Origin: G020354785 sp964461435
Lineage (GTDB): Bacteria; Bacteroidota; Bacteroidia; Bacteroidales; UBA10428
Reading direction: 5' to 3'
DNA length: 64,000 nucleotides
Assembly: GCA_964461435.1 (NCBI GenBank)
Contig: CAYWUI010000001.1
Span: 80,913-144,912 of the forward strand
The position numbers were made by a program, and so were the translations under genes. The number at the start of each line of letters is the position of its first letter. The first letter of the stretch is position 1. Of this stretch, positions 36,538 through 44,849 are shown one piece after another. The notes below the pieces were generated by a model. It worked only from the letters and a program-made list of their open reading frames with translations. It did no database searches and had not been told where the DNA came from.

Positions 36538-37668
36538 ATGGATATTGAAATAATTGAAGTAAAGAGCAGGCGGCATTTGAGAACCTTCATTTATCTGCCT
36601 GCCAAAATTCATAAAACCCATAAAAACTGGGTACCCCCGATATATATTGATGACCGTAATTTTTTCAATCCCCGTAAGAACCGCTCTTTCAGTTATTGTG
36701 ACACCATTCTTCTGCTGGCTATGAGAGGCAGGAAACCCGCAGGACGCATCATGGGTATTATTAATCATAAATATAATGAAGCACATAATGAAAGGGACGG
36801 CAGGTTTTGTTTTATGGAAACCTATAACGAGCCCGATATAGCTCAGGCCCTTTTGCGGGCTGTGGAAAAGTGGGCTCTCTCAAAAAATATGACAAGAATA
36901 GTGGGCCCGCTTGGATTTTCGGACAAGGACCCCCAGGGCATGCTTATTGAAGGATTTGATCAGCCGATGGTTATAGCCACTAATTGTAATTTTCCCTACC
37001 AGGTAACTCTCATTGAAAATGAGGGTTATATAAAGCACATAGACCTTGTTGTTTATAAACTGTACACTCCGGACGAGATACCTGATTTCTACAAAGAGAT
37101 ATATAAAAGGGTAATAAAAAATAACAATATATGCATACATGATTTTACATCCCGCAGAGAGCTAAAACCATTTATCAGACCTGTATTGGGACTGGTAAAC
37201 CAGACATTCATGGATATATACGCCTTTATTCCCATGGATGAGAAAGAAATGGATGATTATGCCAAGCGTTACCTCTCTATATTGGATCCGAGATTTATTA
37301 AAGTGGTAACAAATAATTATAATGAGGTAATAGCTTTTATTGTAGGGATGCCTGACATAAGCAGGGGTATAAAAAGTTGTAAAGGCCATATTTTCCCATT
37401 CGGACTATTTAAAATATTATACTACCAGAAGAGGACAAAACAGCTGAACCTTTTACTGGGAGGTATACGTGATGACTGCCAGAATATTGGCATTGATGCC
37501 GTGATGGGCGTAAGAATGATTGAAGAGGCACATAAGGCCGGACTTAAATATATTGACAGCCATCTCGAGCTGGAAAACAACACCAAGATGAGGGCAGAGA
37601 TGGAACGTATGAACGGCAAGGTATACAAGAAATACCGTATTTATAAAAAGGATCTGGTCAGTGCATAG
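36538..37668 (+). CDS. GNAT-like acyltransferase family protein, function unknown
   Basis: A 376-residue soluble protein with no signal peptide. The N-terminal half has 'KNWVPPIYIDDRNFFNPRKN', then 'RGRKPAGRIMGIINHKYNE' and 'GPLGFSDKDPQGMLIEGFDQPMVI', a pattern seen in YghO-like proteins related to the N-acetyltransferase fold. A second GNAT-like half ends 'AHKAGLKYIDSHLELENNTKMRAEMERMNGKVYKKYRIYKK'. This last stretch resembles the acyl-CoA-site end of GNAT proteins acting on peptides or lipids. The substrate is unknown. It follows parC by 34 bases, so it is probably co-transcribed with topoisomerase IV. Confidence 0.6.
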   Translation: MDIEIIEVKSRRHLRTFIYLPAKIHKTHKNWVPPIYIDDRNFFNPRKNRSFSYCDTILLLAMRGRKPAGRIMGIINHKYNEAHNERDGRFCFMETYNEPDIAQALLRAVEKWALSKNMTRIVGPLGFSDKDPQGMLIEGFDQPMVIATNCNFPYQVTLIENEGYIKHIDLVVYKLYTPDEIPDFYKEIYKRVIKNNNICIHDFTSRRELKPFIRPVLGLVNQTFMDIYAFIPMDEKEMDDYAKRYLSILDPRFIKVVTNNYNEVIAFIVGMPDISRGIKSCKGHIFPFGLFKILYYQKRTKQLNLLLGGIRDDCQNIGIDAVMGVRMIEEAHKAGLKYIDSHLELENNTKMRAEMERMNGKVYKKYRIYKKDLVSA

Positions 37669-37728
37669 ATACTTTCTAACGGTGAATTTTATAAAATTAT
37701 AAGAAGGAAAGAAAAAAAAATCTTAGTT

Positions 37729-38208
37729 ATGAAAAAAGGGGAATGCGGATTTATCATACCCTGCAGTTTTATGATCCTTTGTATTTTGTTTTTTACATTA
37801 AACCAGGGCATAAAAGCGCAAAGTGAGACTTCGGGCAGGGAATATATTGTTAAAGGAAGGGTATTTCTGGAAGATGGGAATCCGGTTACCAGTGAGAGGG
37901 TGATACTGGCACATTGCTCAACCAAAAATAAATGTGATGTAATATTAACAGCCAATGCACAGGACGAGTCAGCTACAACTGGCAGTCCGTTTGGTCATAC
38001 AAATGAAGAAGGATTATTTGAAATTAAATTTGACCCTGATTTTATTACTGAAACGATCGGTAAATATAAATTTTTAAGCCTTGGGATTATATATAATACG
38101 GAACTTGTAAGGCTGAAAAAAGATGAACTGCCAGTTTTATTTATACTGGATCAATTTGATGCCGACAATATGCTGGATCTTGAGGAACTGGTATTTACTC
38201 CCAGGTAA
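37729..38208 (+). CDS. Secreted protein with carboxypeptidase-regulatory-like fold
   Basis: A 159-residue protein with an N-terminal signal segment (about 10-30, 'FMILCILFFTLNQGIKAQ'). The middle has 'EYIVKGRVFLEDGNPVTSERVIL' and 'GHTNEEGLFEIKF', a pattern of beta-sandwich carboxypeptidase-regulatory-like domains. The C-terminus 'MLDLEELVFTPR' resembles proteins meant to hang on the cell surface. Immediately after its stop, another frame holds remnants of a T9SS protein. It may be complete or the front half of a broken gene; the function is unknown. Confidence 0.6.
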   Translation: MKKGECGFIIPCSFMILCILFFTLNQGIKAQSETSGREYIVKGRVFLEDGNPVTSERVILAHCSTKNKCDVILTANAQDESATTGSPFGHTNEEGLFEIKFDPDFITETIGKYKFLSLGIIYNTELVRLKKDELPVLFILDQFDADNMLDLEELVFTPR

Positions 38209-38868
38209 TAACAGTGATGACTTCGTATCGGATAACAAGGCAGCATTTTCAAACCTTCCGTCCGGACTCACGGCAAAAGTAATAAGAGTAAGCGATACGA
38301 CTTTAATAGCTTATCTTGAAGGTAATGCAGATAATCATACTATGAATGATAATTAAGACTCATTAGTGCTGACATTCAATAATAGTGCAATAAGTAATAA
38401 TGATACTTCAGCAATTGAGTTCCCGGTAGTAAAATTTATGCTTATGTTTCAGAGTCCGTTCGCCATAAATGGCGCAGATTCCTATCCTGGAGCAAATGGG
38501 ATTTATCCACTGGAAGGTTTCTATAATGAAAAACCTTACTACAGAAGGAACAACTATTATCTGAAAACCAAGTAGAAGGCGGCAAGGCCGAAGTGCTGAA
38601 CCTTAGGGAAGGATTAAGTCCGGTTATGCTAAAAGGAAACGGCACTGTTGTCTGTCTTACAGTGACAGGGACAGTAACAAGTCATAGTACAGAGGATTTA
38701 AATGGGCAAAACATCAGTTTCAGGCTTCATGATATATTTGGGAAGCCCGTCAAAGCAAAGATGGAGAGCAGTAATAAAATAAATATTTCATCATTACCTG
38801 GCGGCTTTTACATCGTGGTAATGGATGTCAGTGGTAGTGTATTCACTGAAAAGCTTGTTGTCGAATAA
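38200..38868 (+). pseudogene. Broken T9SS surface-protein gene (C-terminal part)
   Basis: Three coding stretches in two frames remain. The first (to a TAA at 38354-38356) reads 'NLPSGLTAKVIRVSDTTLIAYLEGNADNH'. In the same frame after the stop 'LTFNNSAISNNDTSAIEF' follows. Both resemble the repeat '...GLTxxVxRxxDTTAxLTLxGNAxxH...DLTxTFxNSAF...' common in Bacteroidota surface proteins. Near 38,525-38,575 the frame shifts; the next stretch (to 38868) ends with a type A T9SS sorting domain, 'FRLHDIFGKPVKAKMESSNKINISSLPGGFYIVV'. One stop, one frameshift and no start or signal peptide make a functional product very unlikely. Confidence 0.72.
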
Positions 38869-38888
38869 GAAAATTATTTTTCATTTAA

Positions 38889-39572
38889 CTATTGTTTTAC
38901 TATTCTCTCGCGGATAAATTCCTGTGAATGCATTTTAAAACGGTAATAGAAAGCACCTTTTTTTGAGTCTGCAGTATTTTTATCCTCCAGTTTTTCAAGC
39001 ACCTTTAATGAAAGTATTTTTTTTCTGAAGTTTCCGGGGTCGAACTTACGCTGAAAAATCGCTTCGTACAGGGTGCGAAGCTGCAATATTGTGAATCTCT
39101 CAGGCAATAAATTTTCACCTATAAGCGTATAGCTTGCTTTTAGCTTAAGTTTTTCATGGGCATGTTCAACCATCATACCATGGTCGAAAATTAAGCCGGG
39201 TTTTTTTGAAAATGTCCACCATACTGCCCCGTGCTCTTTAATGAAGTCCTTATCATGTTTGTCAATACGAATCATTGCATAAAAAGCAACACTTATGACT
39301 CTTCCTCCGGGGTCCCTCTCAGGGTCGGAAAAAACATGTACCTGTTCAAGATAGATATCCTTAAGGCCTGTGATTTGAAGCAGTACACGCTCAGCTGCTT
39401 TCTCGGCTGTCTCATCTTCCTGCACCCACCCTCCCATAAGGGACCATTCACCCTGTGCAGGCTTAAACTTTCTGTGTGAAAGCAATAGCTTAAGTTCGTC
39501 ATCTTCATATCCGAAAATTATGCAGTCGACAGCCACATGGTGTTCAGGATGCTTATATATTGATGCCGGCAT
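38889..39572 (-). CDS. araR: AraR-type arabinose regulator (catalytically inactive Nudix + winged helix)
   Basis: A 227-residue protein. Residues 10-135 form a Nudix fold, but the Nudix box (47-70) reads 'GGWVQEDETAEKAAERVLLQITGL': where active enzymes have RE-U-xEE, this has R-V-L-L-Q-I, so the metal-binding glutamates are gone. The C-terminal half (about 145-227) is the winged helix seen in NrtR-family regulators. In Bacteroides thetaiotaomicron the equivalent protein, AraR, represses arabinose genes and releases DNA on binding arabinose. Here it lies at the 3' end of araA-araD-GH51-araB-galM, supporting the same role. Confidence 0.85.
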   Translation of the reverse strand: MPASIYKHPEHHVAVDCIIFGYEDDELKLLLSHRKFKPAQGEWSLMGGWVQEDETAEKAAERVLLQITGLKDIYLEQVHVFSDPERDPGGRVISVAFYAMIRIDKHDKDFIKEHGAVWWTFSKKPGLIFDHGMMVEHAHEKLKLKASYTLIGENLLPERFTILQLRTLYEAIFQRKFDPGNFRKKILSLKVLEKLEDKNTADSKKGAFYYRFKMHSQEFIRERIVKQ

Positions 39573-39670
39573 CAGGCAAATTATATTTATGATTTGGAAA
39601 ATTCAGGTCAAACGAGATTTGAATCTCACAATTTTTATCACAGTAAACCGGACAATCTCCTAAATTTTAA

Positions 39671-40804
39671 TTAGTCGCTATAAAATTTCAGAACTGACAG
39701 CTGCCTGTATTTCTCTCCAGGTTTTAGCACTGTTGAGGGAAATTCCGGGTGATTGGGCGAATCCGGGAAATGCTGGGGCTCAATTGCCAGAGCAGATCTT
39801 TTATAATATGGTTTCCCTGACTTTCCTTTGACCGAACCATCCATAAAATTTCCGCTATAAAACTGGAAACCCGGTTCTGTTGTGAGAATTTCCATAACTC
39901 TGCCCGAGGTTTCTTCCCGTAGTATAACCGCCAACACAAGAGTATCGGGAGTTTTTTTATTAATTATCCAGTTGTGGTCATAGCCGCCGCCAAAAGTCAG
40001 CTGTTCATCAGCTATGCCTATATCCTGTCCGATTTGCTTGCCCGGGTTAAAATCAAAGGGAGTACCCGGGACCGGGGTTATTTCACCTGTGGGTATAAGC
40101 TCACTGTTTACGGGTGTAAAATAGTCAGCAAAGGCCAAGAGCTGGTGATCAAGGATAGTAGTGTCACCTTCACCTTTTAAATTAAAATAGCTGTGATGTG
40201 ATAAATTTATTATTGTCGTCTTATCAGTCTCTGCTTCATATTCCATCCTAAGCTCATTATTATCTGTTAGAGTATATGTCAGTTTAACTGATAGATTGCC
40301 GGGATATCCTTCTTCGCCGTCAGGAGAAAGATATGTCAGGATAAGGGAGTTGCCTTTCTGATGTGCATCCCAGACCTTTTTGTCGAATCCCTTATTTCCT
40401 CCATGGAGAGTATTATTGCCATCGTTTAAATACAGGTTGTATTCTTTACCTTCGAGACTGAATTTGCCTTTATTTATCCTGTTAGCATAACGCCCTACAA
40501 TACATCCCAGGTACATTTTGTCATTGATGTAATCGTCAATATTATTGAAGCCGAGGACTATATCGGCAAATTGCCCGTTCCTGTCAGGTGTGTACAAGGC
40601 TACTATACGTGCTCCGTAATTTGTTATATATACTTTTATCCCATTATCATTTTCCAGCAGGAACAAGCTGACTTTCTTACCATCCACTTCTTTTTCAAAA
40701 GCTTTCTTTTTAATTAAATCGTTATCGATGGAATTTTTATTACTTACTTTGGTTTTGCATGCTACCAGAGCAACAACGCTTAAGAATAAAATTAATTTTT
40801 TCAT
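39671..40804 (-). CDS. galM: Aldose 1-epimerase, lipoprotein form
   Basis: A 377-residue galactose mutarotase-like protein. Residues 1-16 are a signal with lipobox 'LVAC' (Cys16), placing it in the envelope. The catalytic features are 'LHGGNKGFDKKVWDA' (His), 'LSHHSYFNL' (His in HxSYFNL), and the late 'ALAIEPQHFPDSPNHPEFPS', with the catalytic Glu. It interconverts alpha and beta anomers of sugars such as L-arabinose. It is 3' of araB, behind a hairpin terminator, and precedes araR. Confidence 0.92.
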   Translation of the reverse strand: MKKLILFLSVVALVACKTKVSNKNSIDNDLIKKKAFEKEVDGKKVSLFLLENDNGIKVYITNYGARIVALYTPDRNGQFADIVLGFNNIDDYINDKMYLGCIVGRYANRINKGKFSLEGKEYNLYLNDGNNTLHGGNKGFDKKVWDAHQKGNSLILTYLSPDGEEGYPGNLSVKLTYTLTDNNELRMEYEAETDKTTIINLSHHSYFNLKGEGDTTILDHQLLAFADYFTPVNSELIPTGEITPVPGTPFDFNPGKQIGQDIGIADEQLTFGGGYDHNWIINKKTPDTLVLAVILREETSGRVMEILTTEPGFQFYSGNFMDGSVKGKSGKPYYKRSALAIEPQHFPDSPNHPEFPSTVLKPGEKYRQLSVLKFYSD

Positions 40805-40842
40805 TCGTTTAAGATTTTTAACTAATTAAGAATATTTTATTT

Positions 40843-40888
40843 AAAAATTTGAGAACGTCTTCAGCCACTCGCTGCGCTCGTTCTCAAA
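40843..40888 (-). terminator. Terminator overlapping the araB stop codon
   Basis: On the minus strand TTTGAGAACG (40888-40879) pairs perfectly with CGTTCTCAAA (40857-40848), and a run of five T follows (40847-40843). The araB TGA (40886-40884) lies inside the first arm. The 21-base loop contains CGCAGCGAG. It would end or reduce transcription before galM and araR. Confidence 0.65.
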
Positions 40889-42557
40889 GCGCGGATTCAA
40901 CAAATTTACCAAGCTTTTTATATTTGGCATAAATCATCTGATATTTTTGGGCGTTTGCGGGATCAGGGCGATACTCTTTTTCAAAACCGCTTCCCATTTT
41001 TTCTTTTGCCTTATCGAATGTACTGTAAATACCTCCGGCAACAGCGGCTGCCATAGCTGAACCAAGGGCACAGGCCTGCTCCGAAGCAGCAATCAGTATT
41101 GGCTTATTTAAAACATCAGCCAGTACCTGCATTACAAAACCTGACTTTTTTGCGACACCTCCAAGTGCTATAATGCCATCTATTCTTACTCCCTGTTCGA
41201 TGAACCTTTCAACAATAGCTTTGGACCCATAGGCGGTAGCTTCAACAAGCGCCCTGAATACCCGGGGGGCATCCGAACCTAAGGATAAGCCGGAAATAGC
41301 TCCTTTGAGAGCCTGATTTGCATCCGGGGTTCTGCGTCCGTTCAACCAGTCAAGTGCGAGCACGCCAGATTCGTCAACAGGTATTTTTTCAGCTTTTTCC
41401 GACAATTCAGGTATAAGCTTATCTGTAATGTCCTTAATAAGTTCGTTCTTAAGATTATCGTCAAGTTTAGTGTTTCTTTGTAAAATGTTTTCTACAGGCC
41501 ATAATAACAGTTCCCTGAACCAGGCGTACACGTCACCGAAAGCCGATTGCCCCGCCTCGAGACCAACAAAACCGGGCAGAACGGAACCGTCTACCTGTCC
41601 GCATATACCACGGATAAGGCTGTCACCAACCTCTTCCCTGGGCGCAGTTAAGATGTCGCAGGTTGAGGTACCTACTATTTTACAAAGATAGTAGGGTTTT
41701 ATTTCAGCGCCCACTGCCCCCAGGTGGGCATCAAAAGCGCCAATGCCGACTGTCACATCTTCAGGAAGCCCAAGTTTTTCTGCCCATTCTGCGGTAATTT
41801 TTCCTGCCTGCCTGTCTATAGTATAGGTATCCTTATATAACCTTTCCCTTAGTCCTGATAAAAGAGGGTCAACAGCTATAAGAAAATCCACGGACGGCAG
41901 TCCGCCCCATTTTTCGTGCCACATAGCTTTGTGCCCTGCTGCGCATCTGCTTCTTTTTATTTCGTTGACCGAACCAACACCTGTTAACAATGCAGGTATC
42001 CAGTCACAATGCTCGACCCACGAATATGCGTCTTTACGCACTTCTTTATCTTCACGCAGCACATTTAGTATCTTTGCCCAGAACCACTCTGAGGAGTATA
42101 CGCCGCCTTCATACATAGTGTAATCAGTGCCGCCCCAGTTCTTTGCTTTGATGTTAATTTCTTCTGCCTCCTTTACTGCAGTATGGTCTTTCCACAGCAC
42201 GAACATAGCATTCGGATTATCTTCAAATCCCGCAGTCAACGATAAGGGCACGCCTCTTTCATCAACTGCCACCGGCGTTGAGCCTGTAGTGTCTACAGAT
42301 ATAGCTGCTATTTTCTTTGCTATAGACAGACCACACTTTTCAGTCAGCTGCCTTATGGTATATTCCAGGCCTTCAATATAGTCAAGCGGGTGCTGCCTGA
42401 ACTGGTTAGCTGCAGGGACACAGTATTTGCTTTTTCCCCAGCGCGGATAGTAAAAAACCGAATTGGCGATTTCTTTGCCATTGGCAGCATCTACAAGGAT
42501 CGACCTTATTGAGTCGGTTCCGTAATCCACTCCAATTGTATATTTTGCTGAACTCAT
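40884..42557 (-). CDS. araB: Ribulokinase
   Basis: A 557-residue FGGY-family kinase beginning 'YTIGVDYGTDSIRSILVDA', with 'ISVDTTGSTPVAVDERGVPL', 'IGAFDAHLGAVGAEIKPYYLCKIVGTSTCD' and 'GIIALGGVAKKSGFVMQVLADVL'. It phosphorylates L-ribulose to L-ribulose 5-phosphate. 'NGRRTPDANQALKGAISGL' is the sugar-binding segment typical of AraB, not of xylulokinase. It stands between GH51 (18 bases upstream) and galM. Confidence 0.96.
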   Translation of the reverse strand: MSSAKYTIGVDYGTDSIRSILVDAANGKEIANSVFYYPRWGKSKYCVPAANQFRQHPLDYIEGLEYTIRQLTEKCGLSIAKKIAAISVDTTGSTPVAVDERGVPLSLTAGFEDNPNAMFVLWKDHTAVKEAEEINIKAKNWGGTDYTMYEGGVYSSEWFWAKILNVLREDKEVRKDAYSWVEHCDWIPALLTGVGSVNEIKRSRCAAGHKAMWHEKWGGLPSVDFLIAVDPLLSGLRERLYKDTYTIDRQAGKITAEWAEKLGLPEDVTVGIGAFDAHLGAVGAEIKPYYLCKIVGTSTCDILTAPREEVGDSLIRGICGQVDGSVLPGFVGLEAGQSAFGDVYAWFRELLLWPVENILQRNTKLDDNLKNELIKDITDKLIPELSEKAEKIPVDESGVLALDWLNGRRTPDANQALKGAISGLSLGSDAPRVFRALVEATAYGSKAIVERFIEQGVRIDGIIALGGVAKKSGFVMQVLADVLNKPILIAASEQACALGSAMAAAVAGGIYSTFDKAKEKMGSGFEKEYRPDPANAQKYQMIYAKYKKLGKFVESAL

Positions 42558-42575
42558 AATTAGCTATATCAATAT

Positions 42576-44123
42576 CTATATGGGTTTAAGGGTAAGCAGT
42601 ACAACGGACTTTGAGGGCAAATCTATCTCAATATTATTTCCCGCCTGTTTAAAGCCTGAAAATTCCTGTATATTGACAGTCTCCTCTTTATCAAAGTCAT
42701 TATATGCATTCATTTCTTCAGCAGTAACAACTCTTGCAGAGATAACACTAATTTTACTGCCATTTTTTAAGCCAAGGATCATCTTAATATTTTTATCAGG
42801 ATTCACATTTGTGATTGTAATATTAATCTCCCCGTTTTTATTTTCAGATGCTGAGGCAGAAAGTGCAGGAATGCTATCATTGTTGTTTTTATATTTTTCG
42901 CATTTTATGTTGAGAGGCAGCAACAAAGCATCCTTATGTACCTTGTACATTTTAAAAACATAAAATGAAGGGGTTTTTACAAGCTTGTCTTTACTGGTAA
43001 GGACCATAGCCTGCAGGACATTGACCGTCTGTGCTATATTTGCCATTTTCACCCTGCTGCAGTTATTGTTAAAGATATTAAGGTACAGTGATGCTGATAT
43101 TGCATCGCGCAGGGTATTTTGCTGGTTAAGAAATGCAGGGTTTGTTCCCGGTTCGGGATCATGCCAGTTTCCCCACTCATCGGCCATTAATCCTATTTTT
43201 CTTTGAGGATCGTACTTATCCATGATAGCTATATGTTCTTTTAAGTTGTCCTCCATCATTATATTTTTTTTCACGGTAAGGAACCATTCGTCCCTGTTAA
43301 AGTCGGTGGCAGATCCTTTTACGTCCCAGTTATGGCAGACGGTATAATGGTGGTATGAATATCCATGGATAAGGTGTTGCTGATACCTGGTATTCTTTAT
43401 GACTGTTTCAGTCCATTCCAAATCGTCATTTGTCCCTCCGCTGGCTATTTTGCAATTAACCTGGCAATAAGTGGAGTATCTTTTAAACAGGGATGTATAA
43501 TAAGAGGCATCCATATTTCCACCGCACCCCCAGTTTTCATTGCCAATACCCCAGAATTTTACCTGCCAGGGCTCTTCCCTGCCATTTTGTTTTCTTAACC
43601 TTGTCATGGGACTGTCATTGCCAGATGTTACATATTCCACCCACTGGGTAGCTTCCCGGACCGTTCCGCTCCCCACATTTATGGCGATATAGGGCTCTGC
43701 ACCAAGCATCTCACATAAATCAAGAAATTCATGTGTGCCAAAGCTATTGTCCTCCGTAACATTGCCCCAAAAAATATTAATCATAGGAGGCCTCTTTTCT
43801 TTTGGGCCTATACCATCTTTCCAGTGATACGTGTCTGCAAAGCAACCGCCGGGCCATCTCAGAACAGGTATTTCAATCTCTTTCAGAGCCTCGACAACAT
43901 CATTTCTTATACCACGGGTATTGGGAATCGGTGAGTTTTCACCTACCCATAATCCGTCGTAAATACATCTGCCCAGGTGTTCAGCAAAATGCCCGTATAT
44001 ATACCTGCTTATCGTGTCTTTTCCTTCTCCGGAGTTAATAACTATACTGTTTTCCTGTGTACAGGCCGATAAGGCCATACTGACCAGGAACAGAACTAAG
44101 AATAATTTCTTATAAAGTTTCAT
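42576..44123 (-). CDS. GH51 alpha-L-arabinofuranosidase, lipoprotein
   Basis: A 515-residue enzyme with a lipoprotein signal (lipobox 'ALSAC', Cys21), so it works in the periplasm or on the surface. The clan GH-A barrel has the acid/base Glu196 in 'WGIGNENWGCGG' and the nucleophile Glu316 in 'MADEWGNW'. The conserved N-terminal strand 'IYGHFAEHLGRCIYDGLWVGENSPIPNTRGIR' identifies GH51. It releases terminal L-arabinofuranose from arabinoxylan or arabinan. It lies 23 bases downstream of araD. Confidence 0.95.
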   Translation of the reverse strand: MKLYKKLFLVLFLVSMALSACTQENSIVINSGEGKDTISRYIYGHFAEHLGRCIYDGLWVGENSPIPNTRGIRNDVVEALKEIEIPVLRWPGGCFADTYHWKDGIGPKEKRPPMINIFWGNVTEDNSFGTHEFLDLCEMLGAEPYIAINVGSGTVREATQWVEYVTSGNDSPMTRLRKQNGREEPWQVKFWGIGNENWGCGGNMDASYYTSLFKRYSTYCQVNCKIASGGTNDDLEWTETVIKNTRYQQHLIHGYSYHHYTVCHNWDVKGSATDFNRDEWFLTVKKNIMMEDNLKEHIAIMDKYDPQRKIGLMADEWGNWHDPEPGTNPAFLNQQNTLRDAISASLYLNIFNNNCSRVKMANIAQTVNVLQAMVLTSKDKLVKTPSFYVFKMYKVHKDALLLPLNIKCEKYKNNNDSIPALSASASENKNGEINITITNVNPDKNIKMILGLKNGSKISVISARVVTAEEMNAYNDFDKEETVNIQEFSGFKQAGNNIEIDLPSKSVVLLTLKPI

Positions 44124-44146
44124 GGCTGTATATTTTATTTAAATTT

Positions 44147-44833
44147 TTAATTCTGCCCGTAATAGGCATTTTTCCCGTGTTTACGCAAATAATGCTTATT
44201 AAGAAGATATTTATCAACGGGTTTGATGTTTCCAAGCACTTCAGTATTGAATGCCATTTTTGCTATATCTTCCAGAATTATGGCATTATGGACGGCGTCA
44301 TCAGGATTGGGGCCCCATGCGAAAGGGCCATGGCCGTTTACCAGAACTCCGGGCATGGCAATATAATCCAGTTCTTTAAATCTTTCGGCAATTACCCTGG
44401 CTGTATTTTTTTCATAATCTGTTTCTATTTCTTTTCTTGTTAGTTTGCGTGTGCATGGAATTTCTCCATAGAAATAATCGGCATGTGTGGTTCCGTATGC
44501 GGGGATGGGTCTTCCTGCCTGTGCCCAGCTTGTTGCCCACTGGCTATGAGTATGGACAACCGCGCCTGTTTTATCAAAACTTTTGTATAAAACAAGGTGT
44601 GTAGGTGTATCTGATGAAGGTTTTAACCCGCCCTCGACAATTTCTCCTTCAAGGTTAACAACTACCATATCATCTGTTCTCATATCATCGTATGAGACAC
44701 CACTGGGTTTAATAACTATAAGTCCCTTTCCACGGTCAATACCGCTGACATTTCCCCATGTGAAAGAAACCAGCCCGTATTTTACCAGGCTCAGATTCGC
44801 CTGTAATACTTTATTTTTTAATTCCTTAAGCAC
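44147..44833 (-). CDS. araD: L-ribulose-5-phosphate 4-epimerase
   Basis: A class II aldolase-fold enzyme of 228 residues. The zinc ligands are in 'GAVVHTHSQWATSW' and 'VNGHGPFAWG', and 'GTTHADYFYGEIPCTRKL' and 'LNKHYLRKHGKNAYYGQ' match AraD nearly exactly. I chose a GTG start at 44831-44833 because its product ('LKELKNKVLQANLSL') aligns with the start of known AraD proteins. The longer frame from 44887 would add 18 unusual residues and overlap araA by 38 bases. It makes D-xylulose 5-phosphate for the pentose phosphate pathway. Confidence 0.94.
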   Translation of the reverse strand: MLKELKNKVLQANLSLVKYGLVSFTWGNVSGIDRGKGLIVIKPSGVSYDDMRTDDMVVVNLEGEIVEGGLKPSSDTPTHLVLYKSFDKTGAVVHTHSQWATSWAQAGRPIPAYGTTHADYFYGEIPCTRKLTRKEIETDYEKNTARVIAERFKELDYIAMPGVLVNGHGPFAWGPNPDDAVHNAIILEDIAKMAFNTEVLGNIKPVDKYLLNKHYLRKHGKNAYYGQN

Positions 44834-44849
44834 GATTGTAAATATTTTT

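Noticed and set aside
40861..40880. CTCGCTGCGCTCG as a REP-like repeat
   Set aside because: Only one copy was seen in the window; it is better explained as the loop of the araB terminator.
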